From: JACMLX01 sp040384325
GTDB taxonomy: Bacteria; Gemmatimonadota; Gemmatimonadetes; Gemmatimonadales; Gemmatimonadaceae
Reading direction: 5' to 3'
Assembly (NCBI GenBank): GCA_040384325.1
Contig: JAZKJL010000003.1
Location: forward strand, 689,845-753,844
Length of the DNA: 64,000 nucleotides
The notes under the pieces are model-generated. The model was not told the origin of the DNA, made no database searches, and worked only from the letters and a program-made list of their open reading frames with translations. Each line of letters begins with the position of its first letter. The stretch's first letter is position 1. Made by a program: the position numbers and the translations under genes. Shown here piece by piece: positions 40,079 through 48,680 of this stretch.

Positions 40079-41398
40079 ATGGATATTCTGAACGCAATCA
40101 AGGAACTCACCAACTCCAAGCAGATGGATCGCGAGGAGCTGCGTGCGCTTTTGCAGGATGGCATTCTGGCGGCGCTCGGCCGGAAGTATGGGCCGACCGT
40201 CGATGCGGAAGTCGAGATCGACGAGACGAAGGGTGAGATCCGCATCGTGCGCCTGCGCACGGTCGCTGCGGAAGTCACGGATCCCGTCCGCGAAGTGACG
40301 CTCGAGGAAGCACGCTTCCTCGACGAGAGCTTCGAGGTCGGTGACGTGATGGAGACGCCCATCGAGTTCGCCGAGTTCGGCCGCACCGCCGTGCAGGCGG
40401 CCAAGCAGCGCATCCTGCAGCGCGTGCGCGAAGGTGAGCGCACCAAGATCAAGGATGAGTTCTCGGGCCGCGTCGGTGACCTGTTCTCCGGCGAGGTGCA
40501 GCAGATCGAGCGCGGTAAGCTGGTGCTGATGCTGAACCGGCATCGCGAGGCCGAGGCGATCATCCCGTACCGCGAGCAGAATCATCGCGAGCACTACCAC
40601 CAGGGCGAGACGATCCGCGCGGTGCTGAAGAAGGTCGAGGATACGCCCAAGGGTCCGCGCCTGGTGTTCAGCCGCTCCGATCCCCTGTTCGTGCAGGCGC
40701 TCTTCAAGCTCGAGGTGCCCGAGATCCAGCAGTCGGTGGTCGAGATCCGCGCCGCGGCGCGTGAAGTCGGCAGCCGCACCAAGATCGCGGTCTTCTCGCG
40801 TGATGATGCGATCGATCCGGTCGGCGCCTGCGTCGGCCTGAAGGGCGCGCGCGTGCAGGCCGTGGTGAATGAACTGGGCGGTGAGCGCATCGACATCGTG
40901 CCGTGGTCGGCCGATCCGGAGCGCTTCGCCAAGCTGGCGCTGGCGCCGGCCAAGGTCGCGCGCGTGTTCAGCGATCCGGGCACCAAGACGATCCAGGCGG
41001 TGGTGGACGAGGACCAGCTCTCGCTGGCGATCGGCCGCAATGGCCAGAACGTCCGCCTGGCGTCGGAGCTCACCGGCTGGAAGATCGACCTCTACTCGAG
41101 CCGCGAGTGGGTCGAGCGCACCGAGGGTGGCCCGGGCTTCGCGCCGCTGCCAGAGGAGCCGGTGGCCGATGTGCCGCTGTCCGCCCTCGAGGGGCTGTCG
41201 ATGGCCACGGTCGCGGTGCTGGAGGCAGGCGGGTATCGCACGCTCAACGATATTATTGATCTCGAGCGCGCCGACTTCCTCAAGCTGCCCGGGATCGCGC
41301 CCGCCGAGGCCGACCGCATCATGGGCATCCTCGACGAGCTGACGATGGATGACGCGACCGAGGAAGGTGGCACGCCGGCCGAGGGAGGCGCCGCCTGA
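40079..41398 (+). CDS. nusA: Transcription termination/antitermination factor NusA
   Basis: The 439-residue protein has the RNA-polymerase-binding N-terminal domain, an S1 domain (about 135-200), two KH domains (about 230-350, including VGACVGLKGARVQAVVNELG) and a C-terminal helix-hairpin-helix region (LEGLSMATVAVLEAGGYRTL). NusA modulates pausing, termination and rRNA antitermination, and could act on the attenuator upstream of its own operon. The end overlaps the next gene at CTGA. Confidence 0.97.
   Translation: MDILNAIKELTNSKQMDREELRALLQDGILAALGRKYGPTVDAEVEIDETKGEIRIVRLRTVAAEVTDPVREVTLEEARFLDESFEVGDVMETPIEFAEFGRTAVQAAKQRILQRVREGERTKIKDEFSGRVGDLFSGEVQQIERGKLVLMLNRHREAEAIIPYREQNHREHYHQGETIRAVLKKVEDTPKGPRLVFSRSDPLFVQALFKLEVPEIQQSVVEIRAAAREVGSRTKIAVFSRDDAIDPVGACVGLKGARVQAVVNELGGERIDIVPWSADPERFAKLALAPAKVARVFSDPGTKTIQAVVDEDQLSLAIGRNGQNVRLASELTGWKIDLYSSREWVERTEGGPGFAPLPEEPVADVPLSALEGLSMATVAVLEAGGYRTLNDIIDLERADFLKLPGIAPAEADRIMGILDELTMDDATEEGGTPAEGGAA
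41383..41388 (+). promoter_or_regulatory. Ribosome-binding site that decides a CTG start
   Basis: GGGAGG lies six bases before the CTG at 41395. No ATG, GTG or TTG with such a site is available in this frame between the stop at 41350 and the conserved N-terminus of the L7Ae-like protein. Confidence 0.7.
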
Positions 41399-41727
41399 CC
41401 GACACGCCGGAGCGACGCAAGCTGGCAGCGCTGCTTGGGCTCGGGTTCCGGGGACGGCTGGTGGTGGTGGGCGTGGAGCAGGTGCGCGCCGAAGTGCGGA
41501 AAGGCACGGTACGACTGGCCGTCGTGGCGCACGATGCGTCACGACACAGTCGCGAAAAGGTGGTGCCGCTGTTGAAGGCGAAGGGCATCGACATCATCGA
41601 GGTGATGTCGGCGGACGAGTTGGGCGCCGCATTCGGGCGCGAGCAGACTGCAGCGGTGGGGATTACCGACGCAGGGTTGGCGCGGGGCGTTCGAGCCATC
41701 GGGCTCGACACCGGGCGCTCGGAGTGA
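41395..41727 (+). CDS. L7Ae/YlxQ-family RNA-binding protein, probable CTG start
   Basis: The 110-residue protein resembles the ribosomal L7Ae/L30e-fold protein (YlxQ) found between nusA and infB. The conserved N-terminus RRKLAALLGLGFRGR is encoded before the first ATG/GTG/TTG codon of the frame (GTG at 41461). The frame is closed upstream by TGA at 41350. The only start codon that keeps this part is CTG at 41395, overlapping the nusA stop (CTGA) and preceded by GGGAGG. Starting at 41461 would remove 22 residues. The protein lacks the ylxR partner usually found next to it. Confidence 0.82.
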   Translation: MTDTPERRKLAALLGLGFRGRLVVVGVEQVRAEVRKGTVRLAVVAHDASRHSREKVVPLLKAKGIDIIEVMSADELGAAFGREQTAAVGITDAGLARGVRAIGLDTGRSE

Positions 41728-41743
41728 CTTTCGGAGGCTGGGC

Positions 41744-44584
41744 TTGAGCAAGTTGCGCGTCATGGATATGGCCGGTGAGTTCGAGATCAACGTCGATGAA
41801 GTGATCGCGATGTTGCGCTCGATGGACGTCCCGGTGCTGAGCCCGCAGAGCGGGTTGACCGATGATCAGGTGTCGCGGATCCGGGCACGGTGGGAGCGTG
41901 AGAAGCGCGCCCGCCTCGCCAAGGCCGCCGCCCCTGCTCCTGCGGCTGCCCGTCGGCGAAAGGGTGCCACCGCGACGGCCGAACCAGCCGCCGCCGCACC
42001 CGTCGTCGCCGCCACCGATGCCGCACCGGACGCCGAGCACGCCGGCGCACCCGCCGTCCGCCGCCGCAAGGCAGCCGACGTCGCCGCGCAGCAGGCCATC
42101 CACGACGCGGCCGCGGCCGCCGAGGCGGAAGCCACTGCCGCCGCCGATGCCGCACACGCCGCCGCGGTCGCCGCTGCGGCGCCGCCGGTCTACGTCGCGC
42201 CGCCCGCACCGGTCGAGCCTACGGGTTCGTCCGACGAAGGTGGAGCGGCTGCTCCTGCCGCTGCCGCCGACGTTGTTGCCCCCACGCCGCCGCCTGCGCG
42301 CCCGGCACCGGTGGCCAGTGCGTCGCCGTCGCAGCCGATGCCCACGCCGTACGCCAGCGCGTCGCCGTCCACCCAGAGTGCCGGTGGCTCGCCGTCGTCG
42401 GCCCGGCCGCCGCTGCGTCCCGCCTCGGCGGGCCTGCCCGACCGGCCGCGTGCCGCCGGCGCTGGCCTGCCGCCGCGCGGCCGTCCCGGCCAGGGTGGCG
42501 GCAACTTCAGCGGTCCGCGTCCCGTCGCGTCGGCCACGCCGTCGTTCGGCGGTCCGGCCGTGCGTCCGCCGGGTGGCGGTGCGCCGCGCCCGGGTGGTGG
42601 AACGCCTGGTGCTGGCGCTGCGCCACGTCCGGGTGGTGATCCGCGTCGTGGTGGTGGCAAGAAGGGCAAGCGCGGCTCGGTCGACCAGGCCGCCGTCGAT
42701 GCCAACATCTCGAAGACGATGAGCGCACTGCGCGGTCCGGCGCGTCGCGGTCGTCGCTTCGACGATTCCGCGTCACGTGAGGAGCTGGAGGCGTTCCGCG
42801 CCGCCGCGGCCGAGCGTGAGCGCACCACCGTGCGCGTCAACGAGTTCATCACGGTGTCGGAGCTGGCCCAGATCCTCAAGGTCGCGGCCACCGAGATCGT
42901 CGGCTTCGCGTTCAAGCACCTCGGGTTGATGGTCACCATCAACCAGCGTCTCGACTTCGACCAGATCGAGCTGATCGCCGGCGAGTTCGGCTTCCAGGCC
43001 GTGAAGGAAGAGGAGTACCAGGTCGAGGAGGAAGGCGAGAAGATCGTCGACGCCGTCGAGGATCTCGTCTCCCGTCCGCCGGTCGTGACCATCATGGGTC
43101 ACGTCGACCACGGCAAGACGTCGCTGCTCGACTACATCCGCAAGGCGAACGTGGTCGCTGGCGAGGCCGGTGGCATCACGCAGCACATCGGTGCGTATCA
43201 CGTCACGCTCGCTGGCGGCAAGACCATCACGTTCCTCGACACCCCGGGTCACGAAGCCTTCACGGCCATGCGTGCACGCGGTGCGCAGGTCACTGACATC
43301 GTGGTGCTGGTGGTGGCGGCCGACGACAAGGTGATGCCGCAGACGATCGAAGCCATCTCGCACGCCCGCAACGCGGGTGTGCCGCTGGTGGTGGCGATCA
43401 ACAAGATCGACGCCCCCGGTGCCGATGCGGCCAAGGTGCGTCAGGACCTGCTGCAGCAGAACGTCATCCTGGAAGATTTCGGTGGTACCGTCCTCGCCAG
43501 CGACATCTCGGCGAAGAAGGGCACCAACGTCGACCAGCTGCTCGACCAGATCCTGCTGCAGTCCGAAATCCTCGACCTCAAGGCCAACCCGGCGCGTCGT
43601 GCGCAGGGAGCCGTGGTCGAAGCCCAGCTCGATCCGGGCAAGGGCCCGGTGGCCACGGTCCTGATCCAGAACGGCACGGTGAAGGTCGGCGACGACTTCA
43701 TCTGCGGCGTGTTCTCGGGTCGTGTGCGTGCGCTGCTCGACGAGCGCGGCAAGATCGTGAAGTCCGCGGGTCCCGCCATCCCGGTCCAGGTGCTCGGCAT
43801 GACCGGCGTGCCGATGGCCGGCGATCAGTTCGTGGTGGTGGAAGACGCAGCCGAGGCACGAGAAATCGCGCAGCGTCGCGAACGGCTCGAGCGCGAGGCG
43901 CGCAGCCGTCGCACCACCAAGTCGTCGGTGTCGCTGGCCGACTTCATGGCCGCCGCGAACTCCGGCGAGAAGCGCACGCTCAAGATGCTCATCAAGGCTG
44001 ACCAGGGTGGTCCGGCGGAAGCACTCGCCGACGCGCTGCAGCAGCTGTCGAATGCCGAGGTCCAGGTCGAGGTCATCTCGCGTGGCGTGGGTGCCATCTC
44101 CGAGAGCGACATCCTGCTGGCCAAGGCGGCCGGTGCGATCATCGTCGGCTTCCACGTGCGCCCGGACAACAAGGCGCGCTCGGCGGCGGAACGCGAAGGC
44201 GTGGACATCAAGCTCTATCGCATCATCTACGAAGCCGTCTCCGACGTGAAGTCGGCGCTCGAAGGCATGCTCCGTCCGGAACAGCGCGAAGTCATCTTCG
44301 GCGAGGCCGAGGTGCGCGAGGTGTTCCGCGTGCCGAAGCTCGGGGCCATCGCCGGTTGCATGGTCCGCAGCGGCATGATGAACCGGCAGGGCAAGATGCG
44401 CGTCATCCGCGACGGCGTGGAAGTGTACGAGGGCAGCATCTCCTCGTTGCGCCGCTTCAAGGACGACGTGAAGGAAGTGAAGGAAGGGTACGAGTGTGGC
44501 ATCGCGATCGAGAACTTCAACGACATCAAGGTCGGCGACGTGCTCGAGTGCTTCCGCACCGAGGAAATCGCGCGCACGCTCTGA
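41744..44584 (+). CDS. infB: Translation initiation factor IF-2
   Basis: The 946-residue GTPase places initiator tRNA on the 30S subunit. The G domain has G1 GHVDHGKT (residues 452-459), DTPGHEAF, and NKID. The first 440 residues hold a short N-terminal IF2 helix domain (about 1-52), then a long Ala/Pro/Gly-rich segment (about 55-310) and a second IF2N region (EFITVSELAQILKV). The start is a TTG at 41744, supported by GGAGG at 41733-41737; ATG codons further in would cut the first domain. It is longer than most IF-2 because of the linker. Confidence 0.95.
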   Translation: MSKLRVMDMAGEFEINVDEVIAMLRSMDVPVLSPQSGLTDDQVSRIRARWEREKRARLAKAAAPAPAAARRRKGATATAEPAAAAPVVAATDAAPDAEHAGAPAVRRRKAADVAAQQAIHDAAAAAEAEATAAADAAHAAAVAAAAPPVYVAPPAPVEPTGSSDEGGAAAPAAAADVVAPTPPPARPAPVASASPSQPMPTPYASASPSTQSAGGSPSSARPPLRPASAGLPDRPRAAGAGLPPRGRPGQGGGNFSGPRPVASATPSFGGPAVRPPGGGAPRPGGGTPGAGAAPRPGGDPRRGGGKKGKRGSVDQAAVDANISKTMSALRGPARRGRRFDDSASREELEAFRAAAAERERTTVRVNEFITVSELAQILKVAATEIVGFAFKHLGLMVTINQRLDFDQIELIAGEFGFQAVKEEEYQVEEEGEKIVDAVEDLVSRPPVVTIMGHVDHGKTSLLDYIRKANVVAGEAGGITQHIGAYHVTLAGGKTITFLDTPGHEAFTAMRARGAQVTDIVVLVVAADDKVMPQTIEAISHARNAGVPLVVAINKIDAPGADAAKVRQDLLQQNVILEDFGGTVLASDISAKKGTNVDQLLDQILLQSEILDLKANPARRAQGAVVEAQLDPGKGPVATVLIQNGTVKVGDDFICGVFSGRVRALLDERGKIVKSAGPAIPVQVLGMTGVPMAGDQFVVVEDAAEAREIAQRRERLEREARSRRTTKSSVSLADFMAAANSGEKRTLKMLIKADQGGPAEALADALQQLSNAEVQVEVISRGVGAISESDILLAKAAGAIIVGFHVRPDNKARSAAEREGVDIKLYRIIYEAVSDVKSALEGMLRPEQREVIFGEAEVREVFRVPKLGAIAGCMVRSGMMNRQGKMRVIRDGVEVYEGSISSLRRFKDDVKEVKEGYECGIAIENFNDIKVGDVLECFRTEEIARTL

Positions 44585-44601
44585 GGCGCCTGGTTCTTAC
44601 C

Positions 44602-44637
44602 GTGGCCCCCTCGGTGCATCCGCACTGCGGGGGCCAC
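44602..44637 (+). other. Hairpin in the infB-rbfA spacer
   Basis: A 9-bp GC-rich outer stem (44602-44610 with 44629-44637) encloses a second short stem (GTGC/GCAC). No T-run follows, so full termination is unlikely. It may pause transcription or mark an RNA-processing site within the operon. Confidence 0.5.
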
Positions 44638-44684
44638 TGCGTCACGGCCGGGCCGTCCTGGCCTGCTGCGCACTGGAGAGTCTG

Positions 44685-45134
44685 ATGGCTGGAAACGAAC
44701 GCCGCCCCGATCGGGTGGCCGCCGCAATACGGGAAGAGGTGGCGCGCGTGCTCTCGCGCGACGTGCAGGATCCGCGCATCACCGGCGCCTTCGTCACCGT
44801 CACCGGGGTCGAGGTGTCGCGCGACCTGCGCACGGCCAAGATCTTCGTCAGCATCCTCGGTGACGACGATGCCAAGACGCTCGCCCGCGAGGGGCTGCAC
44901 GACCTCGCACCGCAGCTGCGTGGGCCCGTCGGTCGCGCCCTGCGCCTGCGTGCGGCGCCGGAGATCTTCTTCAAGGTCGACGAGAGTGTGGCCTACGCCG
45001 CACGCATCGAGACCCTCCTCGCCCAGATCAAGACGCCTGCCGCCGACGCCGATGCCGACGCTGGTGAGGCCGGGGATGCCGACACCACCGCCGACACCCC
45101 GCGCGCCGGCGACGATGACAAGCGCGGCGACTGA
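44685..45134 (+). CDS. rbfA: Ribosome-binding factor A
   Basis: A 149-residue 30S maturation factor with a KH-like fold. The motif RRPDRVAAAIREEVARVL at the N-terminus, TAKIFVSILG and RLRAAPEIFFKVDESV are typical. The tail from about residue 110 is Asp/Ala-rich. The ATG has GGAG upstream. Its last 20 bases overlap truB. Confidence 0.94.
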   Translation: MAGNERRPDRVAAAIREEVARVLSRDVQDPRITGAFVTVTGVEVSRDLRTAKIFVSILGDDDAKTLAREGLHDLAPQLRGPVGRALRLRAAPEIFFKVDESVAYAARIETLLAQIKTPAADADADAGEAGDADTTADTPRAGDDDKRGD

Positions 45135-45993
45135 CGGCCTGCTGCTGCTCGACAAGCCGGCCGGCATCTCGTCACACGATGCCGTGCTGGCCGCCCGACG
45201 GGCGCTGGGCGAGAAGCGGATTGGACACGCCGGCACGCTCGATCCATTCGCCACTGGCCTCCTGGTGCTGCTCACCGGACGTGCCACGCGCCTGCTGCCG
45301 TACATCCCGGGCGAGCCGAAGGTGTACGATGCCTCGATCCAGTTCGGCAGCGAGACCGACACCGAGGACCTGCTCGGCACCGTCGTCCGCGAGGCTGCAC
45401 CGCCCACCGAAGCCGACGTGCGCACTGCGCTGTCCGCGTTCACCGGTGTGCTGCAGCAGGTGCCGCCTGCGTATTCCGCCAAGCGCGTCGACGGCCAGCG
45501 TGCCTACGAAGCGGCGCGCGCCGGCGTCACGCTCGAGTTGAAGGCGGTGGAGATCACCGTCCATTCGTGGGAACTGCTCGCGTGGCACGGCGATGCGTGC
45601 GACGTGCGCATCGTGTGCGGCGGTGGCACGTACGTGCGATCCCTCGCGCGCGACCTCGCCCGGCACCTCCAGAGCGCGGCACACCTGCGCGGTCTCCGGC
45701 GCGTCGCGGCCGGAGCGTTCGACGTCGCCGACGCGCAGTCGGTGCTCGCGCTGCGCGACACGCCGGCCAACCTGCGACCGCCACTCGATGCGCTGCCTCA
45801 CCTGCCGCAGGTGGCGCTCACCAACGACGAGGTGCACCGCATCCGTCGTGGCCTCGACATCGCCATCACCGACGCGCCGGAGGTGGTCACGACCCACGTC
45901 GCGCTGGTCGCGGCCGAACACGGCGGCCTGATCGCGCTGGGCGAACGGATCGCCGATCGCTGGCAACCGCGGGTCGTGATGCGCGATGCCTGA
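45115..45993 (+). CDS. truB: tRNA pseudouridine-55 synthase
   Basis: The 292-residue enzyme makes pseudouridine in the T-loop of tRNAs. The core LLLLDKPAGISSHDAV, HAGTLDPFATGLLVL (catalytic Asp in GTLDP) and KVYDASI are all present. The ATG at 45115 lies 20 bases inside rbfA. ribF starts 8 bases before its stop. rbfA-truB-ribF is the usual order after infB. Confidence 0.96.
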   Translation: MTSAATDGLLLLDKPAGISSHDAVLAARRALGEKRIGHAGTLDPFATGLLVLLTGRATRLLPYIPGEPKVYDASIQFGSETDTEDLLGTVVREAAPPTEADVRTALSAFTGVLQQVPPAYSAKRVDGQRAYEAARAGVTLELKAVEITVHSWELLAWHGDACDVRIVCGGGTYVRSLARDLARHLQSAAHLRGLRRVAAGAFDVADAQSVLALRDTPANLRPPLDALPHLPQVALTNDEVHRIRRGLDIAITDAPEVVTTHVALVAAEHGGLIALGERIADRWQPRVVMRDA

Positions 45994-46924
45994 CCTGCAC
46001 GACATGTCCGGCCTGCCCGCCACCGTGCGACGATCGGCCGTCACCGTCGGCACCTTCGATGGTGTGCATCTCGGCCATCACGACGTGCTCCGCCGCCTCG
46101 CAGCCCACGCGCGCGCCGGCGACATGGCCAGTGTGCTGGTCACCTTCGCGCCGCACCCGAACGAAGTGGTGCGACCGAGCGCCGTGCCGATGCTGCTCAC
46201 TCCCGGCATGGAGAAGTTCGAGGCGTTGGCGGCGATCGGCATCGACTATTGCGCGGTGATGCCATTCACCCGCGCCCTCGCGACCCTCACCGCCGCTGAA
46301 TTCGTCCGCCAGGTTTTGCGGCCCCGGTTCCGCATGGAGGCGCTGCTGATCGGGCACGATCACGGTTTCGGTCGCGATCGCGCCGGTGGGCGGGAACAGC
46401 TCGAGGCGCTCGGCACGTCGGACGGCTTCGCCGTGGAACGCGTCGACCCGTTCCGCCTCGGCGATGGCACGGTGGTCTCGTCCTCCGCCATCCGCACCGC
46501 GGTGGCCGACGGGGACCTCGAGTCGGCGCGGCGCGCGCTTGGCCGCCGGTATGCCCTCACCGGCACCGTGCAGCGGGGCGACCAGCGCGGCCGGACGATC
46601 GGGTTCCCGACCATCAACCTCGGCACGCCGCCAGCCAGAAAGCTGCTGCCGCCGGCCGGGGTCTACGCCGCCGTCGCCCAGACGCCGGGCGGGGCCTACG
46701 GCGCCATGATGAACCTCGGCGCGCGTCCCACCGTCGCCGACGCCCGGCAGACCGTCGAGGCCCACCTGCTCGACTTCTCGGGCGACCTGTACGGCGCCGA
46801 CGTCCGGCTCGACCTCGTCGCGCACCTGCGCCCGATCCGCCGCTTCGGCGGCCTCCAGGAACTGACGGAACAGCTGGCGCTGGACCGGTTAGCAGCCCGG
46901 ACTGCGTTGACCCAGTTCGGCTGA
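45986..46924 (+). CDS. ribF: Bifunctional riboflavin kinase / FAD synthetase
   Basis: A 312-residue enzyme that makes FMN and FAD. The FAD-synthetase part starts with AVTVGTFDGVHLGHHDVLRR (nucleotidyltransferase HxGH-type motif) and the kinase domain includes GRTIGFPTINL. No FMN riboswitch is visible upstream since the gene is coupled to truB. The TGA lies inside the -35/-10 interval of the candidate secD promoter. Confidence 0.95.
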   Translation: MPDLHDMSGLPATVRRSAVTVGTFDGVHLGHHDVLRRLAAHARAGDMASVLVTFAPHPNEVVRPSAVPMLLTPGMEKFEALAAIGIDYCAVMPFTRALATLTAAEFVRQVLRPRFRMEALLIGHDHGFGRDRAGGREQLEALGTSDGFAVERVDPFRLGDGTVVSSSAIRTAVADGDLESARRALGRRYALTGTVQRGDQRGRTIGFPTINLGTPPARKLLPPAGVYAAVAQTPGGAYGAMMNLGARPTVADARQTVEAHLLDFSGDLYGADVRLDLVAHLRPIRRFGGLQELTEQLALDRLAARTALTQFG

Positions 46925-46936
46925 ACCGGCTAGGTT
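46907..46936 (+). promoter_or_regulatory. Candidate promoter for secD-secF
   Basis: TTGACC (46907-46912), an 18-base spacer and TAGGTT (46931-46936) place a start near 46943, giving a leader of about 43 bases before secD. The same -10 (TAGGTT) occurs in the candidate scpA promoter at 4693. Confidence 0.55.
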
Positions 46937-46985
46937 ACGCGGCTATCCGAACACCGATCGAATTTCCCTCAATCCGCTGCAGGGC

Positions 46986-48680
46986 ATGAACAGTCTGCGG
47001 TCCCGCCTCCTGCTGATCGCCGCGGCCATCGCGCTTTCGGTCTTCGCCCTCTTCCCGCGCGCCACGACTGTGCGGGAACGGCAGCCTGACGGTTCGTTCG
47101 TCGAATCCACCAAGCGCCTCTGGCCCCTCAAGTACGGGCTCGACCTGCAGGGCGGCATGCACCTCGCACTCGAGATCGACGAGAGCAAGGGCGCCGTCGC
47201 CGACAAGAAGGACGCCCTCAACCTTGCCCTGAAGACGGTCCGAAATCGGATCGACCAGTTTGGCGTCTCGGAGCCGACTGTTCAGCTGGCGGGCGATGAT
47301 CGCATCATCGTCGAACTGCCGGGCATCGACGACCAGCAGCGCGCGCAGGACGTGGTGCAGAAGTCGGCGTTCCTGCAGTTCCAGATCACCGACGAAACCA
47401 ACGCACTCGAGAAGTCGCTGCCGCGCATGGACGCCGCCGTCCGCAGCCAGCGCCTCGACGTCGCCGCCGGAGCACCGGTGGCCGACAGCGGCAAGCCGTC
47501 GGTCGCCGCGCCCCTTAGCGGCCTGCTCACTGGCGATACGTCGAAGAAGGTCGCCGTCGCTGCTGGCAAGCCGGCCGACACCGCGAAGGTCGCCGCCGCC
47601 GACACCGCCACCAGGAAGGACGCCAACGGTCCGGTGACGAAGCTGGTGCAGCCGGGCCAGTTCCCGGGCCAGTACTACATCAAGGAAACCGACGTCGCGC
47701 GCATGACGCGCTACCTCGCCGACACCGTGGTGCGCGCGGCGATTGCGCCGGGCAAGGTGATCCGCTTCGACGCCGACACGCTCGCCGGCGCGCCGGGGCA
47801 GGGTGCCTATCGCGCCATGTACGTGCTCGACAGCAAGCCGATCATCACCGGTGACTACCTCACCGACGCAAAGCCGAACAACAATCCGCTCGAGGGTGGC
47901 TACATCGTCGAGTTCGAGTTCAATGCCGAGGGCGGCCGGATCTTCCGTCGTGAGACCGGCCGACACGTCAGGGACAACATGGCCGTTGTCCTCGACGACC
48001 GGGTCATGACGGCGCCGACGATCAATAGCGCGATTGGCCGCAACGGGCAGATCACGCTCGGCGGTGCTGGACTGCAGCAAGCGCAGGACCTGGCGCTGGT
48101 CCTGCGCGCCGGCAAGCTCCCCGTGCCACTGAAGGTGGCCGACATGCGCAGCATCGGCGCCAGCCTTGGGCAGGACTCGATCGACAAGGGCAAGCTCGCC
48201 TTCGGCATCGCGATCGCACTCGTGATCGCGATCATGATCGGGTACTACCGGTTCAGCGGCGTGATCGCCTGCGTCGCCCTCGCGCTCTACATCTTCTTCA
48301 CGCTGGCCGCCCTCGCCGGGTTCGGCGCCACGCTCACGCTGCCCGGCCTCGCCGGCCTGGTGCTCGGTGTCGGCATCGCGGTGGACGCCAACGTGCTGAT
48401 CTTCGAGCGCATCCGTGAGGAGATGGACCGTGGCAAGTCGGCGCGCCTCTCCATCGACGAAGGCTTCAAGCATGCCCTCAGCGCCATCGTCGACACCAGC
48501 GTCGCCACGATCCTCTCCGGCGCCGTGCTTTATCAGTACGGCACGGGACCAGTGCGCGGCTTTGCCGTGACGCTGGTGGTGGGTGTCGCCGCCTCGCTGT
48601 TCACGGCCATCTTCGTGACGCGGACCCTTCTCCTTGTCTGGCTTGACCGCACCGGCGGCACGAAGCCACTGAGCATCTGA
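46986..48680 (+). CDS. secD: Protein translocase subunit SecD
   Basis: A 564-residue membrane protein that helps SecYEG pull exported proteins using the proton gradient. The N-terminal helix (LLLIAAAIALSVFALF), LKYGLDLQGGMHLALEID and the C-terminal helices with GVGIAVDANVLIFERIREE are typical. An Ala/Thr/Lys/Asp-rich, low-complexity stretch sits at about residues 155-222 in the first periplasmic domain. The last base is shared with the secF start. Confidence 0.95.
   Translation: MNSLRSRLLLIAAAIALSVFALFPRATTVRERQPDGSFVESTKRLWPLKYGLDLQGGMHLALEIDESKGAVADKKDALNLALKTVRNRIDQFGVSEPTVQLAGDDRIIVELPGIDDQQRAQDVVQKSAFLQFQITDETNALEKSLPRMDAAVRSQRLDVAAGAPVADSGKPSVAAPLSGLLTGDTSKKVAVAAGKPADTAKVAAADTATRKDANGPVTKLVQPGQFPGQYYIKETDVARMTRYLADTVVRAAIAPGKVIRFDADTLAGAPGQGAYRAMYVLDSKPIITGDYLTDAKPNNNPLEGGYIVEFEFNAEGGRIFRRETGRHVRDNMAVVLDDRVMTAPTINSAIGRNGQITLGGAGLQQAQDLALVLRAGKLPVPLKVADMRSIGASLGQDSIDKGKLAFGIAIALVIAIMIGYYRFSGVIACVALALYIFFTLAALAGFGATLTLPGLAGLVLGVGIAVDANVLIFERIREEMDRGKSARLSIDEGFKHALSAIVDTSVATILSGAVLYQYGTGPVRGFAVTLVVGVAASLFTAIFVTRTLLLVWLDRTGGTKPLSI

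Noticed and set aside
41461..41727. GTG at 41461 as start of the L7Ae-like gene.
   Set aside because: It would remove the conserved N-terminal helix, and no ribosome-binding site stands before it.
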